The notes: generated from the sequence alone by a model not told the origin. A stretch of DNA of 64,000 nt from Litchfieldella anticariensis FP35 = DSM 16096 (GCF_000409775.1 NZ_KE332396.1:55847-119846); one strand, 5' to 3'. Numbered from the stretch's first letter, positions 43,572-52,630 are shown. Numbers and translations are program-made.

Positions 43572-43651
43572 TGTTACGCAGGTTGTTACCTCTAATCCAG
43601 GGAAGTGTGGATCGGTAACAAAATTCGGACAACTCTACCTTTAGGGTAACA
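43572..43651. promoter_or_regulatory. Cluster of TGTTACC half-sites between folK and panB
   Basis: TGTTAC at 43572-43577, TTGTTACC at 43583-43590, GGTAACAA at 43614-43621 (a perfect 8-bp inverted pair with 23 bp between), and GGTAACA at 43645-43651 inside the last codons of folK. The same heptamer in inverted orientation lies upstream of the sigma-54 promoter of the CrcZ-like RNA. It may bind a regulator, possibly CbrB, or form an RNA hairpin; no sigma-54 promoter was found here. Confidence 0.45.
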
Positions 43652-44138
43652 ACACTCGCAAGTCATCTTGTGCATGGTCTCCCGCTAGGCTGGCGATGTC
43701 ACGCCCATCGGGTAGACGCAACGTCGGTGCCAGTTCTGCCAACGGTATCAGGACAAAGCCGCGGGTGCTCATTTGCGGATGGGGGACTCGCAGGCGGGGC
43801 AGTTCGATTCGAGCATTGTCGTAGAGTAGCAGGTCGAGATCCAGCGTGCGGGGCCCCCAGTGGCGCTTGCGTTGGCGACCATGACGTTGCTCCAAGGCTT
43901 GAAGCTGATCGAGCAGTGCAAGCGGAGATAGTCGGGTATCGAGGGCAGCGACAGCATTGATGAAGTCAGGCTGGTCCTGAGGACCCACTGGCCGGCTGGC
44001 ATAGAGACGTGAATGGGCGACCAGATGGCTTAGCGGCAAGTGTTCCAGCTCGACCAAGGCGCGGTTGATCTGATTGCGAGGTGACTCGAGGTTGCTACCT
44101 AAGCCGATATAGACGCGATGATCGTGTGGGTCAGTCAT
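43641..44138 (-). CDS. folK: 6-hydroxymethyl-7,8-dihydropterin pyrophosphokinase
   Basis: 165-residue enzyme that supplies the substrate of FolP. Signatures: YIGLGSNLESPRNQINRALVEL, SRLYASRPVGPQDQPDFINAVAALDT and RHWGPRTLDLDLLLYDN with metal-binding Asp residues, then LRVPHPQMSTRGFVLIPLAELAP. The start at 44138 (MTDPHDHRVYIGLG) lies inside the end of pcnB (8-bp overlap); the longer in-frame reading runs through pcnB coding sequence and is rejected. Confidence 0.96.
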   Translation of the reverse strand: MTDPHDHRVYIGLGSNLESPRNQINRALVELEHLPLSHLVAHSRLYASRPVGPQDQPDFINAVAALDTRLSPLALLDQLQALEQRHGRQRKRHWGPRTLDLDLLLYDNARIELPRLRVPHPQMSTRGFVLIPLAELAPTLRLPDGRDIASLAGDHAQDDLRVLLP

Positions 44139-45534
44139 GATGCCCAAGTGAGGAAGGTGCCCGGCGACGGCGTTTGCGTGGGCGGCGTTTGCGGCTTCCA
44201 TTGCTTGCTTGATCGTCGCCAAGTTTGCTCAGCATGCGGTGTTGCTCATGATCGTCGGCATTCTGGAAGGCTGTCCACCATTGACCAAGTCCTGGTTCGA
44301 TCTCACCGGCTTCCTCGCGCAGTAGAAGGAAATCGTAGGCGGCCCGGAAGCGTGGATGCTCGCGTGTCTGGATGGCCCGTTTGCCGCGGCGCTTGGGCAA
44401 ACGTTGCTGCAAGTCCCAGATGTCACGCATCGGCATGCTGAAACGCTTGGGGATCGAGATATGCTGCAATTGACGAGATACGGCTTGTTGCGAGGCGGCC
44501 TGCAAGGCGGGGATGGGCGGCATGCCTTCGGCCTGGATGGCTTCCATGCGCCGAGTCACACCGGGCCACAACAGAGCGGCGAACAAAAAGGCCGGTGTCA
44601 CTGGCCGCTCCTCACGAATGCGCGTATCGGTATTAGCCAGGGCGCGTTCGATCAGGGATTCGGCCCAGGGTAACTCTGCCATGGCCTCTTCGGCTTCGGG
44701 AAACAACATCTCAAACAGGCCGTAGGTACGCAGAGCATGAAAAGTATCGACAGCGTGGCCAGCCAGGAACAGCTTGAGTATTTCATCGAACAGACGTGCT
44801 GGAGGGATCCGCAGCAGCAATGGAGCCAACTCGCGGATCGGGGCTTCAGTCGCGTCAGCGAGGCGGAAGTCAAGCTTGGTGGCGAAGCGGATAGCACGCA
44901 GCATACGCACCGGATCTTCGCGATAGCGCGTTTCAGGGTCGCCGATCAGGCGTAGGGTACGTGACTCGATGTCGCGCACGCCATTGGCCCAGTCATGGAT
45001 CGAGAAATCCGCGATATTGTAGTAGAGCGCATTGACAGTGAAGTCACGACGCAGTGCATCTTCCTCGATGTTACCCCAGACGTTGTCGCGCAGTAGTAGG
45101 CCATCTTCGGACCTGTGGGCCAGGTGCTCGCCGTGGTCGTCATTGGGCTTACCGCGGAACGTCGTGACCTCGATGACTTCACGACCGAAACGTACGTGAA
45201 CGATGCGAAATCGACGGCCAATGATGCGCGAGTTGCGGAACAGGTCCTGTAGTTGCCCGGGGGTGGCGTTGGTGGCGACATCGAAGTCCTTGGGCACCTT
45301 ACCGAGCAATGAATCGCGAATACAGCCGCCGACCAGATAGGCCTCGAAGCCAGCATTGTGCAGACGGTAAAGTACCTTCAGGGCCGCTTCACTGAATAAC
45401 TTGCGTGAAACGGGGTGCTCCTCGCGGGGAATGATTCGAAGGCCGGGTCCGTCACTGGAGCCGTCCTGGCTGCCGAGAAATGTCTTCAATCGTTCACCGG
45501 GGCGTTGGAGAAAGCGTGCAAATCCTTTGAACAT
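44131..45534 (-). CDS. pcnB: Poly(A) polymerase I
   Basis: 467-residue class II nucleotidyltransferase that polyadenylates RNA 3' ends and destabilises mRNAs and sRNAs. The head contains AYLVGGCIRDSLLGKVPKDFDVATNATPGQL, GRRFRIVHVRFGREVIEVTTFRG and DALRRDFTVNALYYNI; the C-terminus is very basic (SRKRRPRKRRRRAPSS). Start ATG at 45534 fits the family (MFKGFARFLQRP); the longer frame crosses the terminator of the CrcZ-like RNA. Together with folK and the pan genes it lies downstream of the Cbr locus, as in Pseudomonas. Confidence 0.96.
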   Translation of the reverse strand: MFKGFARFLQRPGERLKTFLGSQDGSSDGPGLRIIPREEHPVSRKLFSEAALKVLYRLHNAGFEAYLVGGCIRDSLLGKVPKDFDVATNATPGQLQDLFRNSRIIGRRFRIVHVRFGREVIEVTTFRGKPNDDHGEHLAHRSEDGLLLRDNVWGNIEEDALRRDFTVNALYYNIADFSIHDWANGVRDIESRTLRLIGDPETRYREDPVRMLRAIRFATKLDFRLADATEAPIRELAPLLLRIPPARLFDEILKLFLAGHAVDTFHALRTYGLFEMLFPEAEEAMAELPWAESLIERALANTDTRIREERPVTPAFLFAALLWPGVTRRMEAIQAEGMPPIPALQAASQQAVSRQLQHISIPKRFSMPMRDIWDLQQRLPKRRGKRAIQTREHPRFRAAYDFLLLREEAGEIEPGLGQWWTAFQNADDHEQHRMLSKLGDDQASNGSRKRRPRKRRRRAPSSLGHHD

Positions 45535-45655
45535 GCAGCGATATCGACTCGCTATGTCATAAAACTTCAAGTGTAGCCGACTGCCGACACCTTGGGAACC
45601 ATTGTGTCGCAGGAGGCATACCTTCCCTATTGTCTGTGTCGAGGGTGAGGGGTTA

Positions 45656-45692
45656 TCAAAAAGCAGAAAGGGGAGGCTCGATGGCCTCCCCT
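45656..45692 (-). terminator. Intrinsic terminator of the CrcZ-like RNA
   Basis: On the minus strand AGGGGAGGC and GCCTCCCCT form a perfect 9-bp stem around a 6-nt loop, followed by TTCTGCTTTTTG. It ends the noncoding transcript about 120 nt before the pcnB start. Confidence 0.9.
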
Positions 45693-46161
45693 GCAAGCAC
45701 TCGCTTAGCGTCCGTGCTGTTGATTTTTCTTCGTGATGGCGCATCGCCTTGAATACGCACCACAGTCACCAAGAAGCATCAGGCAAACAGCATTCTTGTT
45801 GTTGTCGATCTCCCGACGGCGACCGTCTCGTATTCAAAACAATAATCCAACCACGACGGTAGGGATTCTACCTCCCCTCGGCCTGTTGTTCTTGTTGCCG
45901 AGGTTGCATCGCTGTCGAGCTTGTTCTTGTTGTTGCCCGTTCGGGATGCGTCGCGTCCTGAATCATTTCCGGATCTTCGACCATATTGTTCTTGTTGTCG
46001 TCAAAGCTGGGTCGCGCGGTGTTGTTATTGTTGGCACCGCCATGCATTACCCATGGTGATCACCCGGCAGCATTGTTGTTATTGAAGTGCCGGGTCAGCG
46101 CCGTGGTATCACCTTGTTGTTGTTGGAGGTGGCCTTCGGCGTCCGGGTGTTGTTTTTCTTG
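45658..46161 (-). ncRNA. crcZ: CrcZ-like small RNA with nine AANAANAA clusters (Hfq/Crc decoy)
   Basis: About 500 nt from the predicted sigma-54 start (46161) to the terminator. On the minus strand CA-type motifs (AANAANAA) occur at plus-strand 45725-45732, 45793-45803, 45886-45896, 45921-45934, 45986-45996, 46022-46032, 46073-46083, 46114-46124 and 46150-46160. Six lie in loops of short hairpins: stems 45876-45882/45897-45903, 45916-45920/45935-45939, 45975-45981/46000-46006, 46016-46021/46035-46040, 46062-46069/46088-46095, 46110-46114/46127-46131. Position between cbrB and pcnB, promoter type and motif content match Pseudomonas CrcZ (about 407 nt, as I recall), which titrates Hfq and Crc away from target mRNAs to relieve catabolite repression. 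No credible protein frame exists in the interval. A Crc gene is not in the window. Confidence 0.85.
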
Positions 46162-46171
46162 TCCTAGATAC

Positions 46172-46187
46172 TGCATGCCTCGTGCCA
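46172..46187 (-). promoter_or_regulatory. Sigma-54 promoter of the CrcZ-like RNA
   Basis: TGGCACGAGGCATGCA on the minus strand matches TGGCACG-N4-TTGCW at every position except one (ATGC for TTGC); the invariant GG and GC are 11 bp apart. The predicted start is at about 46161, exactly at the first CA cluster. It lies 222 bp downstream of the end of cbrB, whose product is a sigma-54 activator. Confidence 0.85.
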
Positions 46188-46214
46188 TGCTTGATAAAGT
46201 CATTGTTTTTCAGA

Positions 46215-46312
46215 TGGTTACTTTTTTCTTCTTGAGTTCCTTCCGATATGCACTTGCTGTGTGTTACCTCTGCTGCGCCATCCCGGGGCGCTGGTTGTGT
46301 GAGATGGTAACA
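46215..46312. promoter_or_regulatory. Candidate CbrB enhancer sites upstream of the CrcZ-like RNA
   Basis: TGTTACC (46262-46268) and GGTAACA (46306-46312) form a perfect inverted pair with centres 44 bp apart; a variant TGGTTAC lies at 46215-46221. The perfect pair lies 75-125 bp upstream of the sigma-54 promoter, a usual distance for an enhancer, and the variant half-site about 30 bp upstream. TGTTAC-type half-sites have, as I recall, been reported for CbrB at Pseudomonas crcZ promoters; the assignment here is by position and dyad. Confidence 0.6.
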
Positions 46313-46408
46313 ACTGGTGCATCCCAGCTCCTTCTCGTTGCAAGAAGATGCCCGAGAAGCTGGTCCTCGGGCACTTAGACAATGGTCGTGTTGTATGTGG
46401 GAGAGTGA

Positions 46409-47797
46409 TCAGCTTGCCCGGCTGCGGGCACTTTTCTTGCGCGGGATACCAAGTCGTTGGCGGCGCTCCCACAGGCACTTGCGGCTTATCCCCAATTTCT
46501 GGGCCAGCTCTGTCTCGCTCATCTGGTCTTGGTGTTCGAGCACGAAGTGCTGGAAGTAATCCTCCAGTGAGAGGTCCTCTTCACTAATGGTGTCGTCTTG
46601 GGCGCCAGCTGCGCTTCGGGGGGGAGGGGTGGGGGGTGTCATCGGTCGCAATGCTGCTTGAGGGCTAAGACCCAAGTCGTCAGGATGAATCAGATGGCCC
46701 TCGGCGAGAATGACTCCTCGCTCGAGAGCATTCTCCAGCTCACGGACGTTTCCGGGCCAAGGGTAATCGCGAATCTCCCGACGTGCGGAACGTGACAGTT
46801 TAAGGCCTTCACGAGCATGGCGACGGCAAGCACTTGCCAGCAACACGTCGGCTAGCTCGAGAATATCGTCCTCGCGCTCGCGCAGCGGTGGCAGATCGAT
46901 CTGCATCACGTTGAGACGATAATAGAGATCGAGACGGAATTCCCCACTCTTCGAAAGTGCATGCAGGTCGCGATGTGTGGCAGCGATCAAGCGTATGTTC
47001 ACATGCCGTGTCTCCACCGAGCCGATCTTGCGGATCTCTCCTTCCTGCAATACACGTAGCAAGCGTGCCTGAGCATCCAGTGGCAATTCACCGATTTCGT
47101 CGAGGAATAGAGTGCCGCCATCGGCAGCTTCCACCAGGCCGGTACGGGCAGCACTGGCGCCGGTGAAAGCCCCCTTCTCGTGGCCGAACAGTTCGGACTC
47201 GATCAGGGTTTCGGGAATGGCGGCACAGTTGACGCAGATCAATGGTGCCCGGGCGCGTTGACTCTGGTGGTGAATGGCGCGTGCGACAAGTTCCTTGCCG
47301 GTGCCTGATTCCCCTTGGATCAGTACTGTGACGTCGGCCGGCGCAGTCTTGCGAATGCGGGTGTAAACCGCTTGCATGGCAGGACAGTTGCCAATCATGG
47401 CCTGGGGTATGGTCGTAGACGTGGCCGACACCTCTCTAGGCGCTTCGTGGCGGTGTTGTGCAAGCGTCTTGGCCACCGTATCGAGCAGTTCGTCGTGGTC
47501 GAAAGGTTTGGCGATGTAATCCACGGCACCTTGCTTCAAGGCATCCACTGCCGAGCGCATGCTGGCATAACTGGTCATGATCAACACGGGCGTGGGGGCA
47601 GCACGTTCGATCAGGGCAGTGCCAGCCTCGCCGGGCAGGCGCAGGTCGCTGATCACCAGGTCGAAACGCTGAGGGTCCAAGGCCTCAGCTTCGGCGACTG
47701 AACCAGCCTCGCTGACCTGGTAATCATGGCGCTCTAGCAGCCGCTTGAGGGCGCTGCGGATGATGGCTTCGTCTTCAACGATCAGAATCCGGCTCAT
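46409..47797 (-). CDS. cbrB: Response regulator CbrB (NtrC family, sigma-54 activator)
   Basis: 462 residues: receiver domain ([29 protein letters not shown], phospho-Asp in [12 protein letters not shown] near residue 54), AAA+ domain with Walker A GESGTGKE near residue 162 and the sigma-54 contact loop GAFTGA, and a Fis-type HTH ([27 protein letters not shown]). The text is very close to Pseudomonas CbrB. The ATG at 47797 lies 23 bp inside cbrA, so the pair is coupled; the longer reading frame is not receiver-like. It probably activates the adjacent CrcZ-like RNA to open use of alternative carbon and nitrogen sources. Confidence 0.95.
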   Translation of the reverse strand: MSRILIVEDEAIIRSALKRLLERHDYQVSEAGSVAEAEALDPQRFDLVISDLRLPGEAGTALIERAAPTPVLIMTSYASMRSAVDALKQGAVDYIAKPFDHDELLDTVAKTLAQHRHEAPREVSATSTTIPQAMIGNCPAMQAVYTRIRKTAPADVTVLIQGESGTGKELVARAIHHQSQRARAPLICVNCAAIPETLIESELFGHEKGAFTGASAARTGLVEAADGGTLFLDEIGELPLDAQARLLRVLQEGEIRKIGSVETRHVNIRLIAATHRDLHALSKSGEFRLDLYYRLNVMQIDLPPLREREDDILELADVLLASACRRHAREGLKLSRSARREIRDYPWPGNVRELENALERGVILAEGHLIHPDDLGLSPQAALRPMTPPTPPPRSAAGAQDDTISEEDLSLEDYFQHFVLEHQDQMSETELAQKLGISRKCLWERRQRLGIPRKKSARSRAS

Positions 47798-50735
47798 CGC
47801 GGTCTTCGTCGTCCTCTCTGGTGGTGGGCAACCACAAGTGAATGCGGGTGCCGTGTTCACGCCCTGAGGGCGGTGACTCGATATGTATCTGCCCGTGGTG
47901 TTCGGCAATGATACTGTAGACCAATGGCAGGCCCAGTCCCGTGCCCTCTCCTGGGGCCTTGGTTGTGGTGAAAGGCTCGAAAAGATGGTCGCGAATCCGG
48001 GCGTCGATACCTTGCCCCTCATCGGTCACCGTCAGTGAGGCGCCCAAGCCTTCCGGTTCAGCGGCAATGACCACTTCCCCTCCTGCCGGGCTGGCGTCGC
48101 GGGCATTGCTCAACAAATTGACCAACACCTGGATCAGGCGCTGGGCATCACCTTTGACCAGCAGATCGGGCGGACACAGGTTACGATAAACTACATCCTG
48201 ACCCGAGCGCGCCAAGTGGATCAAGTGCAGGGCTTCCTCGGTGACATGATGTAGGGTGACGTCAGTGAAGGACGTGCCGTGCACGTGGCGACCGCCATGC
48301 GCGAAACCGACCAGGGAGCCGACGATGCGCGAGACGCGGTCCGTAAGTTGCTGGATCTGGTTGGCGGTTTCCAGCAGTGCGGGGTCATCGGTGTCATAGC
48401 GAAGGTTCTGGGCCAGTGATGAAATACCGGTAATGGGGTTGCCGATCTCGTGGGCGACCCCGGCGGCCAATTGGCCAATCGAGGCCAGTCGAGCGGCATG
48501 CACCAGTTCGTCTTCCAGCCACTTCATCTCGCTGTGATCTTCCACCAGGATCACGGTGCCGCCTCGCTCCTCTTCACCCTCGTTCAATATGGCCTTGTGC
48601 AAGGTGAGATAGCGTTGCCCTTTGCTCAACTCGACTGGTTGCTTGTAGAGATGGCTGTTCGGGTTGGCGAGAGCACGCCCAAGTAGCTCGGCCCAGGGAG
48701 CCGGCAGGCTATTACGTCGGGAACCGATCACACTTGCCCCATCGATGCCGCTGAGTTCGGCCAAGGCATCGTTCCACATCAGTAGTTCGTCATCGTCGCC
48801 GAAAGCACATAAGCCAACGGGCAACTGGGTGAGGGTACGTCGGTGGTAGCGTCGCAGGCCATCGAGTTCGCGAGCCAGGCCGGTGAGTCGGGAACGATAG
48901 GCTTCGAGTCGGCTTTCGACAAAATGGATATCGTCGGTGGCAGCTTGGCCATCGTGCCGATAGGGCAGGAATCGGTCGACGATGTCCTGAGCCACTGAAG
49001 GACCCATCAGGCCCGAGAGATTGGCTTGAATCCGATCACGCAAGCGGCGCAGAGCATAGGGGCGACCATCGAGAGGCGACATGTGCAAGGCGGAGAGGGC
49101 ACGGTCCACCTCTCGGGTGGCGACGTCCTCACCCAGGGCGTCGGACAAGTGACGTTTGAAATCCTCCCCACTACTGGCCATCAGGGGTAGGCGCTTGGGG
49201 CGGATGACGGCATCCACCGAGCACGCCTCGGCGGCGGCACGTTCACCCTCGGAGGTGCGGGTTGCCAGGGAGACCACAATGAAAGTGAGGATGTTGGCCG
49301 CTAATGCTTCCAGGGCAACGATGTACCAGACGGGCTCTCCCTGTAGGGCTTCCAGGCCAGGAGGGAGAAATATCAGTGTGGGAATGCCGGTCAGCAGCGG
49401 CAGCCATAATCCCAGTAGCCAGATTGCCACGCCCACCAGCAAACCAGCGACCATACCCTTGCGGTTGGCTCCTGGCCAGTAGAGCACGGCGAGCATGCCT
49501 GGCAGGCATTGTGCCATGCCGACGAACGATGCCAATCCCAGTGTGGCCAGGTCATGATGGATACCGACAGTGCGATAGAAAAGCCAGCCGCTGAAGATGA
49601 CCGCCGCTATCAATGCCCGGCGCAGCCAACGTAGCCAACGATAGAGATCAGGCTGGTGTGCGGGTGGGTGCGCTACCAGTACCAGGTGGTTGAGGATCAT
49701 CCCCGAGAGTGCCAGCGAGATGATGATCAGAGTGCCGGTGGCTGCGGCGAGACCCGCAATGAAGGCCAATGCATCAACCCACCAGGCATTGGATAGTCCA
49801 AAGACAAGATAGGCGGAGCCCAACCCTGCTTCGTCGGCACCGAGACGCTGGGCGCCCCACAGGATCAGTGGCACTGGCAATGCCATCAGCAACAGGAATA
49901 GTGGCAAGCTCCAGCCGGCCTGGAGCAGGGCGCGCCGAGACAGAGTCTCGGCGAAGGTCATATGAAACATGTGCGGCATCAGGAAGGCCGCAGCGAAGAA
50001 CAGTAACAGCAGGGTGCGCCATTGTCCGGGGTCGAGTTGAGCCACTGCTGCCTGACGCGCCAGCCCTGGGCCTCCGAGCCAGGTTTGCAGATCGGTGGGG
50101 CCATCGAATATTCCGAACAGGGCGATGGCACCCAAGGCGAGCATGGCAGCCAACTTGATCAAGGAGTCTAGGGCGATGGTGGCCAACAGAGTGTCATGGC
50201 GTGCGTGCAAACGGGTATGTCGAGCACCGAATAGCGTCGTGAATAGCGCGATTAGTGCGCAGAAGGCCAGTGCCAGCAAGCCTGGAGAGGTGGATCCCGT
50301 CATCAGATGAATGGCATCGCCCATGGTCTGCACTTGCAGTGCCAGCAGCGGTAATACGGCCAGGCTGCTGACCAGGGTCACCAGAGTTCCGACCCAACGT
50401 GAACGAAAGCGGAATGCGAATAGGTCGGCCAGCGACGAGAGTTGATACGTGCGTGTCATGCGCTGAATCGGTAGCAACAGCACCGGCGCCAGTAGAAAAG
50501 CGCCAGCTACACCGAGATAATAGGCTAGGTAGCCATAGCCGACCTGACTGGCCAACTCGAGGCTACCGTAAACCGCCCAGGCACTGGCATAAACCCCCAG
50601 TGCCAGAGTGTAAACAGCGGGATGGCGTACGAGACGAAGTGGGATCCAGCCTCGTTCGACTGCTAGAGCGCAAGCAAATAGCAGCGCCAGATAGCTGGCA
50701 CCGAGGAGGAAGACGCCACTTAGGCTAGCGCTCAT
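47775..50735 (-). CDS. cbrA: Sensor histidine kinase CbrA with SLC5-type transporter domain
   Basis: 986 residues. Residues 1 to about 500 are a sodium/solute-symporter (SLC5) domain with about 13 membrane helices ([34 protein letters not shown]), followed by a linker, a PAS-like segment ([26 protein letters not shown]), HisKA ([25 protein letters not shown], His near residue 762) and HATPase with DEGQGID and [13 protein letters not shown]. This architecture is specific to CbrA, in which transport and signalling may be linked (histidine transport is reported for a Pseudomonas homologue, from memory). ATG with GAGGAAG upstream, overlapping cbrX by 11 bp. Confidence 0.95.
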   Translation of the reverse strand: MSASLSGVFLLGASYLALLFACALAVERGWIPLRLVRHPAVYTLALGVYASAWAVYGSLELASQVGYGYLAYYLGVAGAFLLAPVLLLPIQRMTRTYQLSSLADLFAFRFRSRWVGTLVTLVSSLAVLPLLALQVQTMGDAIHLMTGSTSPGLLALAFCALIALFTTLFGARHTRLHARHDTLLATIALDSLIKLAAMLALGAIALFGIFDGPTDLQTWLGGPGLARQAAVAQLDPGQWRTLLLLFFAAAFLMPHMFHMTFAETLSRRALLQAGWSLPLFLLLMALPVPLILWGAQRLGADEAGLGSAYLVFGLSNAWWVDALAFIAGLAAATGTLIIISLALSGMILNHLVLVAHPPAHQPDLYRWLRWLRRALIAAVIFSGWLFYRTVGIHHDLATLGLASFVGMAQCLPGMLAVLYWPGANRKGMVAGLLVGVAIWLLGLWLPLLTGIPTLIFLPPGLEALQGEPVWYIVALEALAANILTFIVVSLATRTSEGERAAAEACSVDAVIRPKRLPLMASSGEDFKRHLSDALGEDVATREVDRALSALHMSPLDGRPYALRRLRDRIQANLSGLMGPSVAQDIVDRFLPYRHDGQAATDDIHFVESRLEAYRSRLTGLARELDGLRRYHRRTLTQLPVGLCAFGDDDELLMWNDALAELSGIDGASVIGSRRNSLPAPWAELLGRALANPNSHLYKQPVELSKGQRYLTLHKAILNEGEEERGGTVILVEDHSEMKWLEDELVHAARLASIGQLAAGVAHEIGNPITGISSLAQNLRYDTDDPALLETANQIQQLTDRVSRIVGSLVGFAHGGRHVHGTSFTDVTLHHVTEEALHLIHLARSGQDVVYRNLCPPDLLVKGDAQRLIQVLVNLLSNARDASPAGGEVVIAAEPEGLGASLTVTDEGQGIDARIRDHLFEPFTTTKAPGEGTGLGLPLVYSIIAEHHGQIHIESPPSGREHGTRIHLWLPTTREDDEDRDEPDSDR

Positions 50736-50901
50736 CCAGCTTCCTCTTTTGCTCTAGCCAGATCGACAGGGCAATCAGTATTCCCCAAATCGCGAAGGGG
50801 CGGTACCAGGCCGTGTCGGGACTCGACCAGCCGCTCATCAGCAACGGCGACAGTAGATAGCCACCGAATACCAGGAACAGCATGATGCGATAGACGTACA
50901 T
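50725..50901 (-). CDS. cbrX: CbrX-like small membrane protein upstream of cbrA
   Basis: 58 residues with two hydrophobic helices (YRIMLFLVFGGYLLSPLLM and YRPFAIWGILIALSIWL) and a charged C-terminus (EQKRKLDER). Start ATG at 50901 has AGGA 6 nt upstream; the longer reading has no helix-like gain. Its stop lies 11 bp inside cbrA, so it should couple translation of cbrA. A small gene called cbrX occupies this place in Pseudomonas; its biochemical function is unknown. Confidence 0.8.
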   Translation of the reverse strand: MYVYRIMLFLVFGGYLLSPLLMSGWSSPDTAWYRPFAIWGILIALSIWLEQKRKLDER

Positions 50902-50932
50902 GGGAGTCCTTGCGTGCTTGATTATTCCGAGT

Positions 50933-51811
50933 TTAACAGTCTCGCTGCGCAACCGGTTGTAGCCGCTCGCTATCCCATCGTTCTATGGCAATGGCAAGCT
51001 GTTCGGCGACGGGGGCTTGCCGTTGTGCGTCTTCCACTGGCTGGTCGAGGGCAAGCAGGGCGCGATGCAGTAGTGGGCGTGCTTGTTCCTCGTCGTATGG
51101 CAGTGCCGGAGCCAAGTTCTGCTTGGATAGCTTCTGGCCATCACTGCCAATGATCAAGGGCAGATGCAGGTAACGTGGTCCGGGCAGTCCCAGCGCATGC
51201 TGTAGCTGACGTTGCCAGGGAGTGTTATCGAGTAGATCGGCGCCACGCACCACGTCACTGACGCCTTGGTCGGCATCATCGACCACGACGGCGAGTTGAT
51301 AGGCCCATAGGCCGTCTTTACGCTTGAGAATCACATCGCCAAGTTCCGCCGGGTCGAAGGTCTGCTCACCGTAGAGGCGATCGCACCAGACAGCCGGTCG
51401 TAACCCCAGGTCACTACGCAGCCGCCATGCCTGCGGTTTGTGCATAGCATAAGCGCCTGTGCGACACCAGCCGGGATAGATAGGATGGTCGCGCCACTGT
51501 CGACGCGAGCAGCTGCAAGGGTAGACCAACCCAAGATCGCACAAACGTATCAGTGCTTGTTGATAGGCATCGCCACGCTCACGCTGATAGCGTATTGGGC
51601 CATCCCAATGCAGGCCAAAGGCTTCCAGCTGGCGCAGAATGGTGTCGCTGGCACTTGGTGGACAGCGTGGTGGATCGATATCCTCAATACGCAACAGCCA
51701 CTGCCCTCCCGCATGCCGGGCATCGAGAAAACTACCTAGTGCCGCGACTAGCGAGCCGAAGTGCAAAGGGCCTGACGGTGTGGGGGCGAAACGGCCGCAA
51801 TAGTGACTCAT
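50933..51811 (-). CDS. gluQ: Glutamyl-Q tRNA(Asp) synthetase
   Basis: 292-residue truncated GluRS paralogue that glutamylates queuosine-34 of tRNA-Asp. Class I signature RFAPTPSGPLHFGSLVAALGSFLDARHAGGQWLLRIEDID, KLSKQNLA in place of KMSKS, a zinc site with Cys residues in YPCSCSRRQWRDHPIYPGWC, and no anticodon-binding domain (full GluRS is about 470-490 aa). Start at 51811 (MSHYCGRFAPTPSG). Downstream of dksA behind a terminator, an arrangement common in gammaproteobacteria. Confidence 0.95.
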   Translation of the reverse strand: MSHYCGRFAPTPSGPLHFGSLVAALGSFLDARHAGGQWLLRIEDIDPPRCPPSASDTILRQLEAFGLHWDGPIRYQRERGDAYQQALIRLCDLGLVYPCSCSRRQWRDHPIYPGWCRTGAYAMHKPQAWRLRSDLGLRPAVWCDRLYGEQTFDPAELGDVILKRKDGLWAYQLAVVVDDADQGVSDVVRGADLLDNTPWQRQLQHALGLPGPRYLHLPLIIGSDGQKLSKQNLAPALPYDEEQARPLLHRALLALDQPVEDAQRQAPVAEQLAIAIERWDSERLQPVAQRDC

Positions 51812-51847
51812 AACGCATTCGAGGGTGTCGGTAAGGACCAAATGCTA

Positions 51848-51871
51848 ACGGGCACCTCAAGGTGCCCGTTA
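51848..51871 (-). terminator. Hairpin between dksA and gluQ
   Basis: Perfect 10-bp stem (AACGGGCACC with GGTGCCCGTT) and a 4-nt loop, followed on the minus strand by AGCATTTGG, a weak T-tract. A leaky terminator in this position is known from other dksA-gluQ pairs. Confidence 0.7.
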
Positions 51872-51904
51872 CGCAGTCTATGAGAGCGGTGGCGCATTCT
51901 CGTC

Positions 51905-52342
51905 TCATCCGCCGAGCTGCTTTTCCTTGAGTTCGGCCAGCGTCTTGCAGTCGACACATAGCGTGGCAGTGGGACGTGCTTCAAGGCGGCGAATGCCGAT
52001 CTCGACACCGCAAGCTTCGCAGAAGCCATAGTCTTCTTCATCGATCTTGTCGATGGTTTCATTGATCTTCTTGAGCAGCTTGCGCTCACGGTCACGTGTT
52101 CTCAGTTCGAGGCTGAAGCCTTCTTCCTGGGTGGCCCGATCCGCTGGGTCAGCGTAATTGTTGGCGTCTTCCTGCAAGTGGCGGACCGTGCGGTCCACCT
52201 CTTCCATCAATTCCTGTTTCCAGCCGAGCAGGATCTGCCGGAAGTGCTCCAACTGTTTCTCGTTCATGTATTCTTCACCCGGCGCCGGCTCGTACGGGGT
52301 GAATTTTTTAGGCGCTTCCGTCTTCTGTTCTGCTACTGGCAT
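51905..52342 (-). CDS. dksA: RNA polymerase-binding factor DksA
   Basis: 145-residue ppGpp cofactor that inserts into the RNA polymerase secondary channel. Coiled-coil with the tip DPADRATQEEGFSLELRTRDRERKLLKKI (catalytic-type Asp pair DPAD), and a four-Cys zinc finger (CEACG and CVDCK). Full length compared with E. coli (151 aa). Its upstream region is shared with the divergent aminotransferase. Confidence 0.98.
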   Translation of the reverse strand: MPVAEQKTEAPKKFTPYEPAPGEEYMNEKQLEHFRQILLGWKQELMEEVDRTVRHLQEDANNYADPADRATQEEGFSLELRTRDRERKLLKKINETIDKIDEEDYGFCEACGVEIGIRRLEARPTATLCVDCKTLAELKEKQLGG

Positions 52343-52471
52343 GGGGCTGCCTCATTACTGACAAGTGATTGGGGCCGATGCCCGGCCGTTTCCGATCGCT
52401 GACGAATCGTTCGATACAGGGACTCATCGTGATCTGATGTGGGCGCGGCCTCACCCGCCCAAAACCTTGCT

Positions 52472-52551
52472 TATTTAGCGAAAAAACGCCGCCATTGCAA
52501 CCGCTACGATAAGGGTTTTGGCTGAAGCAAGGTAGAAGAAGCGGGTACAAT
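52472..52551. promoter_or_regulatory. Divergent promoter region between dksA and the aminotransferase gene
   Basis: The gap 52343-52630 holds no gene. For dksA (minus strand) TTGCAA at 52495-52500 and TAAATA at 52472-52477 are 17 bp apart, giving an untranslated leader of about 120 nt. For the plus-strand aminotransferase, TACAAT at 52546-52551 is a good -10 without a clear -35. Both are weak predictions. Confidence 0.4.
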
Positions 52552-52630
52552 GCAGCTTTGACCGCAGAGGTCCCCAAGGGTGCCGTAATCAAATCGGCCC
52601 TCTCGTCACGCAATAAAGTGGGAGCCGGAA

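Noticed and set aside
45780..46165. Regular TTGTTCTTGTTG repeats considered as a CRISPR array or simple-sequence repeat
   Set aside because: Repeat units are only 11-14 nt, spacers are unequal and hairpin-forming, and no cas genes are nearby.
45733..46378. Plus-strand open frames across the cbrB-pcnB gap
   Set aside because: Ser/Cys/Leu-rich low-complexity translations produced by the TTGTTCTTGTTG repeats; the minus-strand sRNA explains the sequence better.
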